From Fistulifera solaris (taxonomy: Eukaryota > Bacillariophyta > Bacillariophyceae > Naviculales > Stauroneidaceae), in contig AP026164.1 of the NCBI GenBank assembly GCA_030295235.1, positions 1,860,001-1,924,000 on the forward strand: 64,000 bases of DNA. Direction: 5' to 3'. Both the position numbers and the translations under genes were made by a program. The first letter of the stretch is position 1. The number at the start of each line of letters is the position of its first letter. Below, in pieces: positions 44,698-55,243 of this stretch. The notes beneath the pieces are model-generated. The model did no database searches. It was not told the DNA's origin and saw only the letters and a list, made by a program, of their open reading frames with translations.

Positions 44698-45614
44698 GGA
44701 CCAAGACTTAATTACTAGTACCAGTATGTCCCCTACTACTTTAAATGTCATAGTACCTTTTCCGGTGGTACATTTTCTGTTGCCGCATTCACTCGTCCTC
44801 CGTCCTCAAACTAAGGTTAGTCGAAGAATTATCAATCATCAATCATCAAGTTGTCACGGCAACGCATTCCCATAGACAAAAGAACCACGCTCTCAGCGCA
44901 TTTGCGATCCAGTCAGGGAGAAAATCAACTCAATTCTTCTTTCCTTGCATTCAAAGAATAATATTCTCATTTCCGCCCAACATGGAGAGCTCGAGAAATG
45001 ACAACAGCCTTATCGAGCACGTCCTCGTAAGTTGGCGGATTGAATTGAAAAATCTTTCACATGCAACTTTCAAGCTCCCTTCCTTCCATTCTTCCCTCCG
45101 CAAAGTTGTCTGTCATTCATCCTTGGTTGATTGTTTGAATATACACTGTGAGTTTACGTTGGTGACAAAAGTGCTCTGTCGGGTAGATTTGCTGGAATGA
45201 TATTTAGCTATTACCCCGGAGTACATCAAAAGATCAACGAACGTCTCTTTCCCGCAACATGTAGGTCGAAACCGGTCGAGAAACAGATGTCGTTTCATCG
45301 CAGATCCTTGAGCGTAGCAAACACTATTTTGAGCATGTCCCGTCAACTCAGCTCTTGGTTTTTGTATTGGTTAAGCAGCAACAGTAAGATACAGCGTTAC
45401 GAAATAGCGATGCCAGCTTGTTCCGTTTCAAAAGTACGCCATTGAACCCCGCAACCGATTCCAGAGTGAATCAGAGAGTCCCATTCTGATTGCGATAACT
45501 CAACTGACATTGCTCTCTAAAAGCTTTGCGAGCCAAAATTCCTAGCTTCAAAGTATGTACCGATTGCGACCTCCGATAAACAGATGCCGTGCGCTGCCAA
45601 CAAAAAGACAAGGA

Positions 45615-45647
<33 letters not shown>
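45615..45647. repeat. (GTC)11 microsatellite
   Basis: Eleven perfect GTC units in non-coding sequence. Confidence 0.9.
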
Positions 45648-45648
<1 letters not shown>

Positions 45649-45968
45649 TGATCGCTGACTTTGCAATAACCTTACCACCGATGCTGCAACAGCTTTCGAT
45701 CTTCCATCAACCTATACAAAGCTAACTGTGGCAAGATTCAGTGAAGTTAGTGTTGACGAATGCATCTGCAATAGTATAACCAATAAGCAACGATAGCCAT
45801 AATATCATCAATTATTATCCAAGCGCGTTCCATCGTCGGCCCATCATCTTTCGGGCCAGTTTTATTGAGTTTTGTGGCTACAGTCAGAATCAAACTGGCG
45901 TACCGTACTAGCGGTTGTTTTTAGTGGTCTGAAAACCAAAGAGATTTTCACGCCCGTTGTGGCACGGA

Positions 45969-45982
45969 TGACGTGTTGACGT
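45969..45982 (+). promoter_or_regulatory. Twin TGACGT boxes upstream of a plastid-protein gene
   Basis: TGACGT occurs at 45969-45974 and 45977-45982, both on the plus strand, with start-to-start spacing of 8 bp, and 130 bp before the ATG at 46111. TGACGT is the core reported for aureochrome binding and for the CO2/cAMP-responsive elements of Phaeodactylum. Function here is inferred. Confidence 0.5.
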
Positions 45983-46110
45983 TATTATTTTCTGCTTTAT
46001 ACACGCAGAGCGTTTTCCTTTTGACGGCATAACTTATTCAGTTATTGAGTCGGAACGTCAAATAAATACAGTGTGCACTCGTCCAGACAATCTTTGTTAC
46101 GAGTACAATA

Positions 46111-46711
46111 ATGAAGAGCTCTATCGTCTTTTACTCCGTTCTTGCTTGTCTCGGGTGGAATCCGGCATTTTCCTTTGCTCCAACGTGTCACACGAAGTTG
46201 TCATCGAGGTCAGATTATCACGACAATTTTCAAAGAGATGCATTTCGTCAGAAGCATGAAAGAATCGATAGTACACTACTTTTTATGGCCGAGACAAACA
46301 CTGAAGGCCGAAAGTTACCATTCTGGTTGGATCCTGGAACGAAAGGAGGAGTCGTCTTCTTGTCGTTTGTTCTCTTCCTCGTTCCACTCTTGGCGTACAA
46401 TGTGGCGACAAATGTATTCGGCGCCGATGAAATTGAAACCGGCATTACGATTGGGGTCGGTTTCACGGTCTTTGCGACGGTAGCTTGGGTTTCGACTTAT
46501 ATTTTCCGAGTGGCGACGAAGGATATGACCTACGTAAGTACGGTGCCAACATCATGGTTTGTTTGAACATGCTCTAACAGAAGTGTTGAATCCTGGATAG
46601 GCCAAGCAATTGAAAGACTATGAGGATGCTGTTATCGCAAAGCGTCTAGAAGAACTAGACGAAGACGAAGTGAAAGCGTTACAAGAAGAGATTGAGCGTG
46701 ACGATTTTTAA
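46111..46711 (+). CDS. Plastid membrane protein, DUF3007/DAC-like
   Basis: Exons 46111-46533 and 46601-46711 (phase 0); 178 residues. A signal peptide (IVFYSVLACLGWNPAFS) ends at FSFAP, the diatom plastid presequence motif, so the product is probably imported into the plastid. The mature part begins PFWLDPGTKGGVVFLSFVLF, has two hydrophobic helices, and ends in a charged helix KDYEDAVIAKRLEELDEDEV. This combination matches the DUF3007 family that includes Arabidopsis DAC, needed for cytochrome b6f accumulation. The family call is from memory of the pattern and is moderate. Confidence 0.6.
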
Positions 46712-46810
46712 AAGATTCCTCGGTTGGCAAACGTCGATAACTCAACGAACTAGACTAAGAAGTTGGAAAAGTATAGTACATAGCTATGTGTCGCATATGC
46801 TTATATTTTC

Positions 46811-48659
46811 CTAGTCGCTTTCTTCGCCTTCACTGGCGTCCCGCTTTGACTTTGATTTTCCTGTCTTTTTCGTCTGTGACCTGGATCGACGGATACTTGA
46901 CCCAGCACTTCCACTTCTTGATCGCGGAACGCCTCGACGGATCGTGGTGCTGACGCCACTTTCGTCAACATGTTCCTCTTCAGTATCGATGAGAGGGAGG
47001 ATCACTTCGCTCGTTCTGTTTGCCCTCGCTATCCCTGCGGCGAGGACGACGTGCTGCAGAATTCGAACGAGTTCTTCCCGAACCGCGACGGCCGCCCTCT
47101 CCCACATCAACATTGAAGCTGGCAAACGCCTCTGCTACTGCAGAGTCGTTTGCGTCCCATTCTCCTCCTGAAGCATCGAAGGAACCAGGAGCGCCGTCAA
47201 ATGCGGCAAAATCGCCGGCGAATGCATTGTTGTCGCTTCCAGCATTAAAGCCTTCAAAGAGATCAGTGTCGTTGGTGGTAGTGGCGGCGGCTCTTCGTCG
47301 TCGAGCAGCAGCGGAATTGGGATCCAATGCTTTCCCCTCTTTGGTTTTTCGACCATCGGTCTGAACGCCTTGACCATCCGTTCGATAGCTGCCCACACGG
47401 TCACTTTTCTTTTGACGCGATACTGGACTTCTAGAAGTGTCTTTTTCCGTCTTTTTGGGTTCCTTTTCTTTTTTTGGAGCTTTGGGTTCTTTGCGAGGGA
47501 GGAAGGGGTCTCCCCGAATAGACTGCGGAAAGGCAAAGAATGACTTCAGTCATATCGGCGCGAGCCTTAACATCCACGGTCAACATACGATCAATGAGTT
47601 CCGTAAGCCCGTCACCGTAGGGATTGTCTTCTGGGATCTTAAAATTGCGAGAAAGAATGGCGAGATTGGAACCTTCTTCGAAGCAATCTTGGAGGAACGC
47701 CATGGAATACAAACAGCACCCCAGCGCCCAAACATCGGTAGCCTGAGTCAGCTTTTTTGCCATGAACAAATCGACCATTTCAGGTGCGCGAAACATTTGA
47801 GTTGTTGTTTTTGTATTACCTCCTCTGCTTCGGACCTGGCCTGGGGAGTGTCCAGTTTCACGTGCCCGAAAACAGCCGATCCAAAATCACATAGCTTGTA
47901 TGCTCCCCCTTTCACCAAAAAAGTTGGCGGGCTTCAAGTCTCGGTGCACGATCGGAGGACGCTGTGCGTGTAGATACGACACCGCGTTACAGATCTGACC
48001 AAATGCAATGATAAGCGTGCTGAGATCAAATCTCATACCGGAAGCCATTAAGTTGTTGCAGACGTTCAGAGCGTGACCGCCCTCACAATACTCCATGAGA
48101 ATCAGATGCTGTGGGCGCTCTTTCTTGCCATCATCCTTGCTTCGAAACCCTCCTGACTTTTCGGTGGGAGGAGTTCTGTAACAGGCATCCACCATTTTGA
48201 TGATGGAAGGGTGCGAGAGCCTGGAGAGCAATTTCGCTTCCTTCTCTGCGATATCTCTTTGTTGCCTCGATATTATGGAAGTCACTTTTAAAACCAAATC
48301 GTCTTTCTTTCCTCCCGATGTTTCACTCGCGCGAGGAATGGCGTCATCTTTGTTGTGTTTTGATTTGCGACCATCATGACCTGTGTTATTCATATTATTC
48401 CCTCCCCCTACACCATCCGACAGTTCCCTTACTTGATACACGTAAGCAAATCCGCCTGTATCGCGTAGCAATTACTTTAGATAGTGTGGCATGGAAATGA
48501 AATATACGCATAGAAGACTGGAATAAATCATCATTCCTCCGGACCGACAAATCGCAACTCACCTTCACCGAGCAGCTTCATCACAGCAACTTGTCGCGAA
48601 TTTATACTAATTTTTTCACCGACAAGGCCGGCACCAAGACTTCCTTCACTTCCCGGCAT
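46811..48659 (-). CDS. NAK-family Ser/Thr kinase (AAK1/GAK/Ark-like)
   Basis: Exon 1 is 48659-48563 and exon 2 starts at 48455. The glycine loop GEGGFAYVYQV spans the intron. Catalytic loop is IVHRDLKPANFL, then KLCDFGSAV, and the activation segment TTTQMFRAPEMVDLF with ATDVWALGCCLYSMAF. The EE-x-IQK-x-TT-x-x-RAPEM pattern is that of the NAK family, which phosphorylates clathrin adaptors. After the kinase comes DPF and an acidic, Phe/Asp/Gly-rich region (DLFEGFNAG, FAGDFAAFD), like adaptor-binding tails. Frame breaks fall at A6 47917-47922, T5 47808-47812 and C4 47512-47515. The end is uncertain: one frame stops at 46980, another runs on with a Ser/Arg tail to 46811. Confidence 0.85.
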
Positions 48660-49293
48660 TTTTAAGTCAAATTGTCAACACGGCGAGTGAATTCGCTGCT
48701 ATTTAGCAACAGGAAGAGTGACTATGCCGAGACGACCTTGGAAATGAGCAATCTGGCAGCTGCACCTCCAGGGCTAATACTTCTGTGCGGTACCCGCCAA
48801 ACAATCTTATACCGAAGAAAAACGACAGTCGAAAGAACGAAGTTATCAAATGCCTTGTGTTTTCTTCGACTTTGATAGAGTAATAGTGTTTTTATCAGAA
48901 ATAAATAGAGAGACGACGAGAGAGCTGCATAATTTGCGTGATAGTCTTGTGCCTTCGCGTCTTGCCTATGTCTTGTGTGCGACACTGTGTGGCATTGCCT
49001 TTACAACGTACTGGTACCTGGTACTTGTTACCTTATACAAGAATCCGACCTGTTGGACAGTAGGACGGTTTGCTTTCATTTTCAAAGACGACTTGACATA
49101 GGTCTATACTGGTACTACGTGATTGAATAACTTATCCTCTCACTGTCTGAAATTGAAGTCATGAGTCATGAACACCCAACTACAGATTCTAAACTAAGTA
49201 AATTCGCTTCTTGATCGGGAGTTGTCGTTTTACTATGACTGTCATGGTTTGAAAAGACTGCTAACAACTCCAGGTCTCGCAAATCGACTTGGT
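48660..49293. other. Intergenic, promoter of the NAK kinase and sulfotransferase 3' flank
   Basis: No supported gene. An 83-codon plus-strand frame at 48850 has no recognisable motif. A GGTACC doublet lies at 49013-49024. Confidence 0.5.
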
Positions 49294-50411
49294 TCAATCA
49301 AAATAGTGTTTGATGAGCTTCCACATTTTAGGCTTCATCAGAGCTTTCGTCATTTTTCTAGCCGCTTTGATATGCTTCTCTGTAAAAATGTCCCGGTACG
49401 TTTTTCCCGGCAAAAGGGCAAGGCGTCGTTCCGTCGGGATTCTTGCAAAACTCCAGCACACCGTCCACGGCGGCCTCGTGTTGAGTGGAATAGTGATCGT
49501 AGTACAAATAATGCACCGGCAGTTCGAGTTTATTTTGAGCTTTGTAGGCCATATTGTGCCATTGAATGTATTTGTACCATTCTCCATGACACGGCACGTT
49601 CTTGTATTCCTGTAGAATAGGATAGCTCTTTTCCGATTCGGCGTACTTGTCGTCCAAAAATTTGCACCAGGACTGCAACCCCTCGATGGAAGTATCATAA
49701 TGACTGTGACTATCGTGGCGATCGTTGTGTTTGTTGTAAAGATGCATGCGTCCCACTAAATTATCGAACGGATTGCGAATCAAATGAACCGCTCGCTTGG
49801 GTATGGATGAATCGTACGTGACAATTTCCGAGCCACCGTCCACGTGCTTTTTTCCCGTCAAACAACCCTGCAAAAAATCCTCCTCCGATGCATAATAGTA
49901 CGCACCCGGTCCACAATCCATGCAGTAGCCTCCACAATGCGTCTTGGTCAAAATGTACTTTTCGGGTGCAGGCGTGTTTGGACTCCTTAGGAAAGGACCG
50001 TCCAGCCAATCGTCATAAACGGGAATACAGGGGTCATAGTCTTCTCCGTAGTTCGAGGCTGTGGTGCGTCCTGTGACTGTTTCGATGTTGGTGATGGTAT
50101 AGGACGTTCCCTGTGTATCGATAGAAATGTGAGAGCCAGAGCAGCGAAATTTCCTTTGGTATATTAATAAAGATACGCACCGCTCCCCCAAACGACATAA
50201 GCCAGGCCACTTCAAGTTGATGGTTCTTTTTCTTTTCCGGTTTGCTAGCAGGATCAATGTCATGTTGTTGCTGAACGCTATCCGTTTCGGCAGTCGACAA
50301 TAGATAGGAATCACCGATCCCCCACACGAAAAGAAAGGCGAGTACGATCCCAATAAGAATAATTACCGGAGTAAATCGATGTCGTGATTTGGCTTTCGTC
50401 ATAATGGGCAT
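49294..50411 (-). CDS. Membrane-anchored sulfotransferase
   Basis: Exon 1 is 50411-50181, intron 50111-50180, exon 2 from 50110. A type II membrane topology is visible: a short basic N-terminus, then one hydrophobic helix (PVIILIGIVLAFLFVWGIG). The catalytic domain has SFGGAGTSYT (PAPS 5'-phosphosulfate-loop position), a conserved TKTHCGGYC segment, and AVHLIRNPFDNLVGRMHLY (the 3'-phosphate binding motif). The end HIKAARKMTKALMKPKMWKLIKHYF is in another frame, joined at the T5 run 49401-49405 if one base is extra. Golgi location is expected for this architecture. The acceptor is unknown; a carbohydrate is likely. Confidence 0.8.
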
Positions 50412-50886
50412 TTTGTTATCAACAGCTAAGAATGATTGTAAAAGCCAGCTTCCTGGAGAAGAAAGTTGCAAAATGGAGCGTTGGTTTTTTCTCTGCAAAT
50501 GGGGTTTTGTCGTGGAGGACGAAAAAAAAACAAGCCGGTGTGAACGTTGGAAGAATATCATGAAACGTGCTCTGAATTATTTCTATGGAACCGCTTTTGA
50601 TGATTACCAGTACGATGTTTCGAGGCAGAACAAACGAAACTAGAACGGTCCGCGAGTTGTTTGAAACTTGGTTTGAAATTCATCCACGATAAACGATAAA
50701 CCAAACCCGCAAGAGACAGCAACCAACAAAACATCATCACCTAAACATCCCAACAACACCATCGCGAAAGCAAAAAAAGTTTGAAAGAGAACATGATGAA
50801 GGCCAGAATATCGAAAGCAATCACCAACGAGAGCAGCACGACAATCTTTACAAATATACAGTACATTTTGTATTTGAAATTACAAG
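50412..50886. other. Divergent promoter region
   Basis: Lies between the starts of the sulfotransferase and the retropepsin-like gene; no gene seen. Confidence 0.5.
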
Positions 50887-51550
50887 ATGGCAAACCAGAT
50901 ACCTACATTCCCCGATGAGGATGTGACGGTCATGGCTGCTACAACTGACTCTACAACCGGAGGTGATGACTCGCTGATGAGTCTAGACCCTCCAGCTTAT
51001 ATTTCTCCGGACCAGCAAGATCTGATGTTGATTGACATAACGAGCACAATTTTGCATTCCAAAGAATGTGCAGTTTCAATTGGACGGGGCAATGAGTACT
51101 TGAGTGAAGCAAAGTTGTTTCCGCTGGAGTGGCCGGCAACGGGGGTTGTCTATGGCTATAACAAACGCCTAATGATCAGTTTACCTTGTCGCCGTCGAGG
51201 ACCAAACAACAAAGTTTTGAATGTTTTTCTTTTTGGTTGACACCGGTTCGCCGATGTCCTATTTGTGCCTCGAGGCCGTGATGGCTCTTATTGGCGACTC
51301 CACTCGTAACGTGCCGGCGCAACTATTTGTGGCTGTACAAAACGAATCATTCTGCATGCCGTTTTATATGTCGCCATTAGGAACCAAAGAAGTGCCAGGG
51401 CATTTCCACGATGCAAATGTGCTTGGTATGGACTTTCTACAGCGTGCCGGCTTGTGTATGACAGTGCACACTCCAATCGATCTCTTTCGGCTTTTCAAGA
51501 GCGACGACCGAAGTATGTTTCAAGATTATTCAGCCGAGGATTTAGAGTAG
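50887..51550 (+). CDS. Retropepsin-like aspartic protease domain protein
   Basis: About 220 residues. The first 110 have no recognised domain. The second half has the active-site motif FLVDTGSPMSYLC, a flap-like region, and NVLGMDFLQRAGL, where the LG-x-DFL segment matches the conserved C-terminal strand of retroviral-type (A2/DDI-like) single-domain proteases. No RT, integrase or LTR is nearby, so it may be a domesticated gene. The two halves are in different frames, joined at T runs 51224-51234 if one T is extra. Single-domain retropepsins act as dimers; substrates unknown. Confidence 0.6.
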
Positions 51551-52214
51551 ATGGAAGCTAGCGCTCATTTATGGATGTATCCAAATGTACGTTCTCAAAG
51601 TTCGGTCTTTCTAAAGCTTTGAAACAGTAGCTTCAGACGCTTGGCATTGTCTGCATTGCGTTTGGTGGAGCTGTCTTACCAGCAAGGCGAAGTGCCGCGT
51701 AAACAACTAGGTTTGTTTTTGTCTATTCATTCGTTCAGTCATGCGAGCAATGTAGCGACCCTTCAATTAATCGGGCTAGACCCGATAGTTCTCTTATCAA
51801 ATACATGGATTCTTGAATCATGCAGGACGGCACGATTTTAATAAGGACTAGCGGAAGAAACATCAGTCGAACCATCTTTCGTCCGAGCTGAGCATACCGA
51901 TTATATCTTAGCTTCGAGCTTCGGAATGTAAGCCAAGCCACGACTTTCTGCTCCAGTTCACTGCCTCCCAACAAAACAAAAACTGACTTCGAACCTAACT
52001 TCGAACTTCGAACCTAACGTTGGGAATCTCGACGGTACCTTTTCAAAACGGTCCCCGCGATGGGTCGTCCGTCGTCCGCATCAACGGGAAGCGCATCATC
52101 ATCGCGCACACATCACATCATGCGCATCATGAGAAAAGATCGCAGAGCTCTCGCTTGTTTTTTTCGACATCGAGAAAAGGTCGCACAAAACAAAAACGAT
52201 AACGACAACGAATC
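51551..52214. other. Intergenic, promoter of glyoxalase gene
   Basis: No gene seen. A short tandem duplication of ttcgaacctaac occurs at about 51989-52018. Confidence 0.5.
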
Positions 52215-53473
52215 ATGAGGATTCAGCGAACGCTTCTCACTTGTATTTTTACATCGTCCTCATCAATTGCTCAAGCCTTTCAGAACCCTTTTGTTGCTCC
52301 AGCGTTAAGAAAATTTGCATCCTTTCAATCGTTAAATATGTCGTCCGAGTCATCCTTTTCGACATCCTCCAATCCGGATGTAATCCCCGGTCGACCCACG
52401 TGGCATCAGACCATGTTACGCATCAAAGACCCCCAAAAGAGTTTGGAGTTCTATACCAAGCACTTGGGTTTCACCCACATCGATACATTTGATTTCCCAC
52501 AGTGGAAGTTTTCACTCTACTTTCTGACCTCCATACCCAAAGGTGCGCCGTACAACCTGCAAGCGGGGACCCAAGCGGCCCACGACTGTTTGTGGAACAT
52601 GGCCGGTACCACCTTGGAGCTTACACACAATTATGGTACCGAAACTGATGAGAGTCAAAAGTATCATGTCGGTAATGAAGAAAAAGACGGTACGTTCTAG
52701 GCAGCTAGGCACGGGAAATCGGCTTGCATACCTGGTACTGACCGAAAAGCATTTCTTCTTGTTGGGCGCAGGTTTTGGGCACATTGCCGTGAATGTCGAT
52801 GATGTATACCAGTTCTGTGAAAAGTTGGAACGCGCTGGCTGTCAATTCAAGAAAAAGCCGGATGAAGGGCGCATGAAAGGGCTGGCTTTTGTTTATGATC
52901 CGGATGGGTATTGGGTGGAAATTGTGAAGCGCGGAGATGATCATGAAATCGAAGAAGAAACCAATTTTTCGCAAACCATGTTACGTGTCAAAGATCCCAA
53001 GAAGAGTCTGGACTTTTATCAAAAGCTGGGAATGAAGTTATTGGAGGTCAAGCACTTTGATGACTTTTCCTTGTACTTCTTGGGATCATCTGTGGTGAAT
53101 ACCAACATTGGCTACAAGAATCAATTTCAGCCCGTTCTAGAGCTAACGCACAATCACGGTACCGAAAATGATGAATCTTTCAAGTATTACAATGGAAATG
53201 AAGCAGGACGGCAAGGATTTGGGCACATCGGTAAGTTCGACTGCTTTCGTTAATACGTTGCGAACGAAACCTTACGTGTAAATTTGTGCAGGTTTCCTGG
53301 TCGACGATGTTTATCAAGCGTGTGATGCCATCCGACCGTGGGGCTACGGGTTTCGCAAGGATGTCGATGATGGGAACATGAAAGGATTAGCATTTGCGTA
53401 CGATCCGGACGGCTATTCGGTGGAAATCATTAAGCGTGGTGGAATTGATTTCGGTGATCAGCGCAAAGAGTAA
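52215..53473 (+). CDS. GLO1: Two-domain glyoxalase I (lactoylglutathione lyase), plastid-targeted
   Basis: Exons 52215-52689, 52772-53230 and 53292-53473, all phase 1, intact. Converts the methylglyoxal-glutathione hemithioacetal to S-lactoylglutathione. Each of two tandem domains shows the metal-binding pattern: [15 protein letters not shown] and [25 protein letters not shown] and [20 protein letters not shown] and the equivalent GFLVDDVY; and [13 protein letters not shown] and [13 protein letters not shown]. The N-terminus is a signal peptide followed by AQAFQNPF, resembling the diatom plastid cleavage motif. The second His of the third motif differs in domain 2 (G-F-L-V-D-D), so that domain's site may be altered at the splice junction (GHIGFLVDD). 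Confidence 0.92.
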
Positions 53474-53556
53474 TACTCTGTATACGTTTCGGTATTTTAA
53501 AGAAGTTTTATCATCATAACTATTAGCCTAAGCTCCCTAGAACTCTTCTACGCCCG

Positions 53557-54794
53557 TCACAGACGACTTTGCGGGATTTGAACAAGTCCCATGGAGTGTA
53601 GAGTGCTAATCAGCAACTTCACCAGCCACCGAACCTGCTCGTCAGAATTGTGGGCGTGGATGATTATTCGAATGCGCTCGGTCCCGGCAGGCACAGTAGG
53701 GGATTTGATTGGAAACAAACAAATACGCTTCTCCGAAGCAATCGATAAACGCTCGCAAAATTCTGTGCAAATTCGATTGCCCGGTATCACAAGGGCTTGA
53801 ATCGGCGAATTGCTGTCCGTGAGGTAAATGGCCTTGTTTTTGGCAAGGCTGCATCCATCAGATCTCGAAAACGCTTCACTCGTTGAAACAACATCTCGCG
53901 CAGGTATTCTCCCTTTTCTCCCGTCATCGTCTTGTAAGCACAGCGTATGGTAGCTAACGAATGCAACGGCAGTGCGGTGGAGTAAATGAATGGATAGCCA
54001 AAGTTTATCAAATAGTCTTTGTGTAAGCTGGATGGAAAGCACACGACTGCTCCATGACAACCGGCTGCTTTTCCAAAAGTGTATATAGATGCTAGTAGCG
54101 CAGGATGTCGCTGCAATTGTAGCTCGCCCACTACGCCCGATCCCTTTCCGTAGATTCCGAGCCCGTGTGCTTCATCGACAACGACTTTGGCGTCGTGAGT
54201 ACCCGCCAACTGCAGCAATTCCCGGAGCGGTGCCATGTCGCCGTCCATACTGTAAATTGATTCGACTAAGATCACGACTCGCACTTTCGGGTCAAGTCGA
54301 CGGAGTATTTGATCCAGATGATGAACGTCGTTGTGATGGAAGGGAAGCGACATCCTATCGGAGTGGACGCTTTGCCACAAACGTATCCCCATATGCAAAC
54401 TATTATGCGCGTACTCATCGTATACAATGCAATCACAAGGAAGACAAGATACAACGGATAGGTTGGCATCGTAACCTGAGTTGAATAAAAGAGCAGCTTC
54501 TCTCTGATGAATTTTGGCCAAGTCAGCTTCGATTTGGTGAAAGTAAACATGATCGCCCGATAGGAGCCGCGAACCAGTTGCCCCAAGTCTCTGTATTTGC
54601 TGAACTCTTTCGTATTCTCGCAAAACCAAAGCCTGCTGATCTAAATTCTGCGCCAGACCAAGATAATCGTTGCTGGAAAAGTCGATGACGTTGTCGGACG
54701 ACGCCGCGGTAATGTTGGTGAATTGCAGCTTGCGAATGGTTCCCTTTCTTCGCCTTTTTTCGAGGGCTTCTTGCATGCGCTGTTCTGGCCACAT
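53557..54794 (-). CDS. 8-amino-7-oxononanoate synthase-like PLP enzyme (BioF family)
   Basis: Alpha-oxoamine synthase family; the closest pattern is KAPA synthase of biotin synthesis. Motifs: IDFSSNDYLGLAQN, GATGSRLLSGDHVYFHQIEADLA, VDEAHGLGIYGKGSG (PLP-ring Asp and His), and the Schiff-base lysine in YTFGKAAGCHGAVV. The C-terminal third (SNSPIQALVIPGN, RICLFPIKSPTVPAGTERIRI) is in another frame, joined at the T5 run 53837-53841 with one base added. No targeting peptide is visible upstream of MWPEQRM. 5-aminolevulinate synthase is the main alternative, less likely because of YTFGKAAGCHGA and because plastid algae make ALA from glutamate. Confidence 0.88.
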
Positions 54795-55243
54795 GGTTCT
54801 TGTTTATGTTAATTTTTGTTTCCTGTTCAGACAACCGCTTTCATTGTTATTATGAATCTGCAATGAGGCGGTTGTTTCATGCGATGAACGTTCTCGTGAC
54901 GCGTTCTTCGTGACTGACGGGCTTACGACTGAAGACTGAATGGTTCGTGTGACACTGCTCGTAAAAACTGTGACCTTAACTTTACTTTTTTTGGAGACTG
55001 GGCGTTTGTCCTGCTGTCTCTCGTACACTGGAAGTCATACTCTATTACTGAATGTTGCATAAACAGGAGACACAACGCATATCGTTCGTTTTCCGTTTCC
55101 GCAACGCACCTCCGTGGTAGACCGACGAAAGGAAAAGGCCTCATCGGCCGAGCCCCTGTTATGCCTTATGCTGAAGAGCGGATCCGTTGTTGTAAATCTT
55201 GTCAGTGCATGAGTGCTGATTGAGAGAGAGACCCGATTGTAGA
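54795..55243. other. Divergent promoter region, BioF-like and GRK-like genes
   Basis: No gene seen. Confidence 0.5.

Larger units (their letters stand above)
44698..46110. other. Intergenic, 1.4 kb
   Basis: No gene supported. Contains a (GTC)11 microsatellite at 45615-45647 and twin TGACGT boxes at 45969-45982. Small plus-strand frames between 44982 and 45445 have no recognisable motif. Confidence 0.5.

Noticed and set aside
48850-49101. 83-codon plus-strand frame with a hydrophobic segment
   Set aside because: No homology pattern, and it runs through a GGTACC repeat; not supported as a gene.
53557-54794. 5-aminolevulinate synthase
   Set aside because: Same enzyme family, but motif details fit KAPA synthase and diatoms make ALA by the glutamate route.
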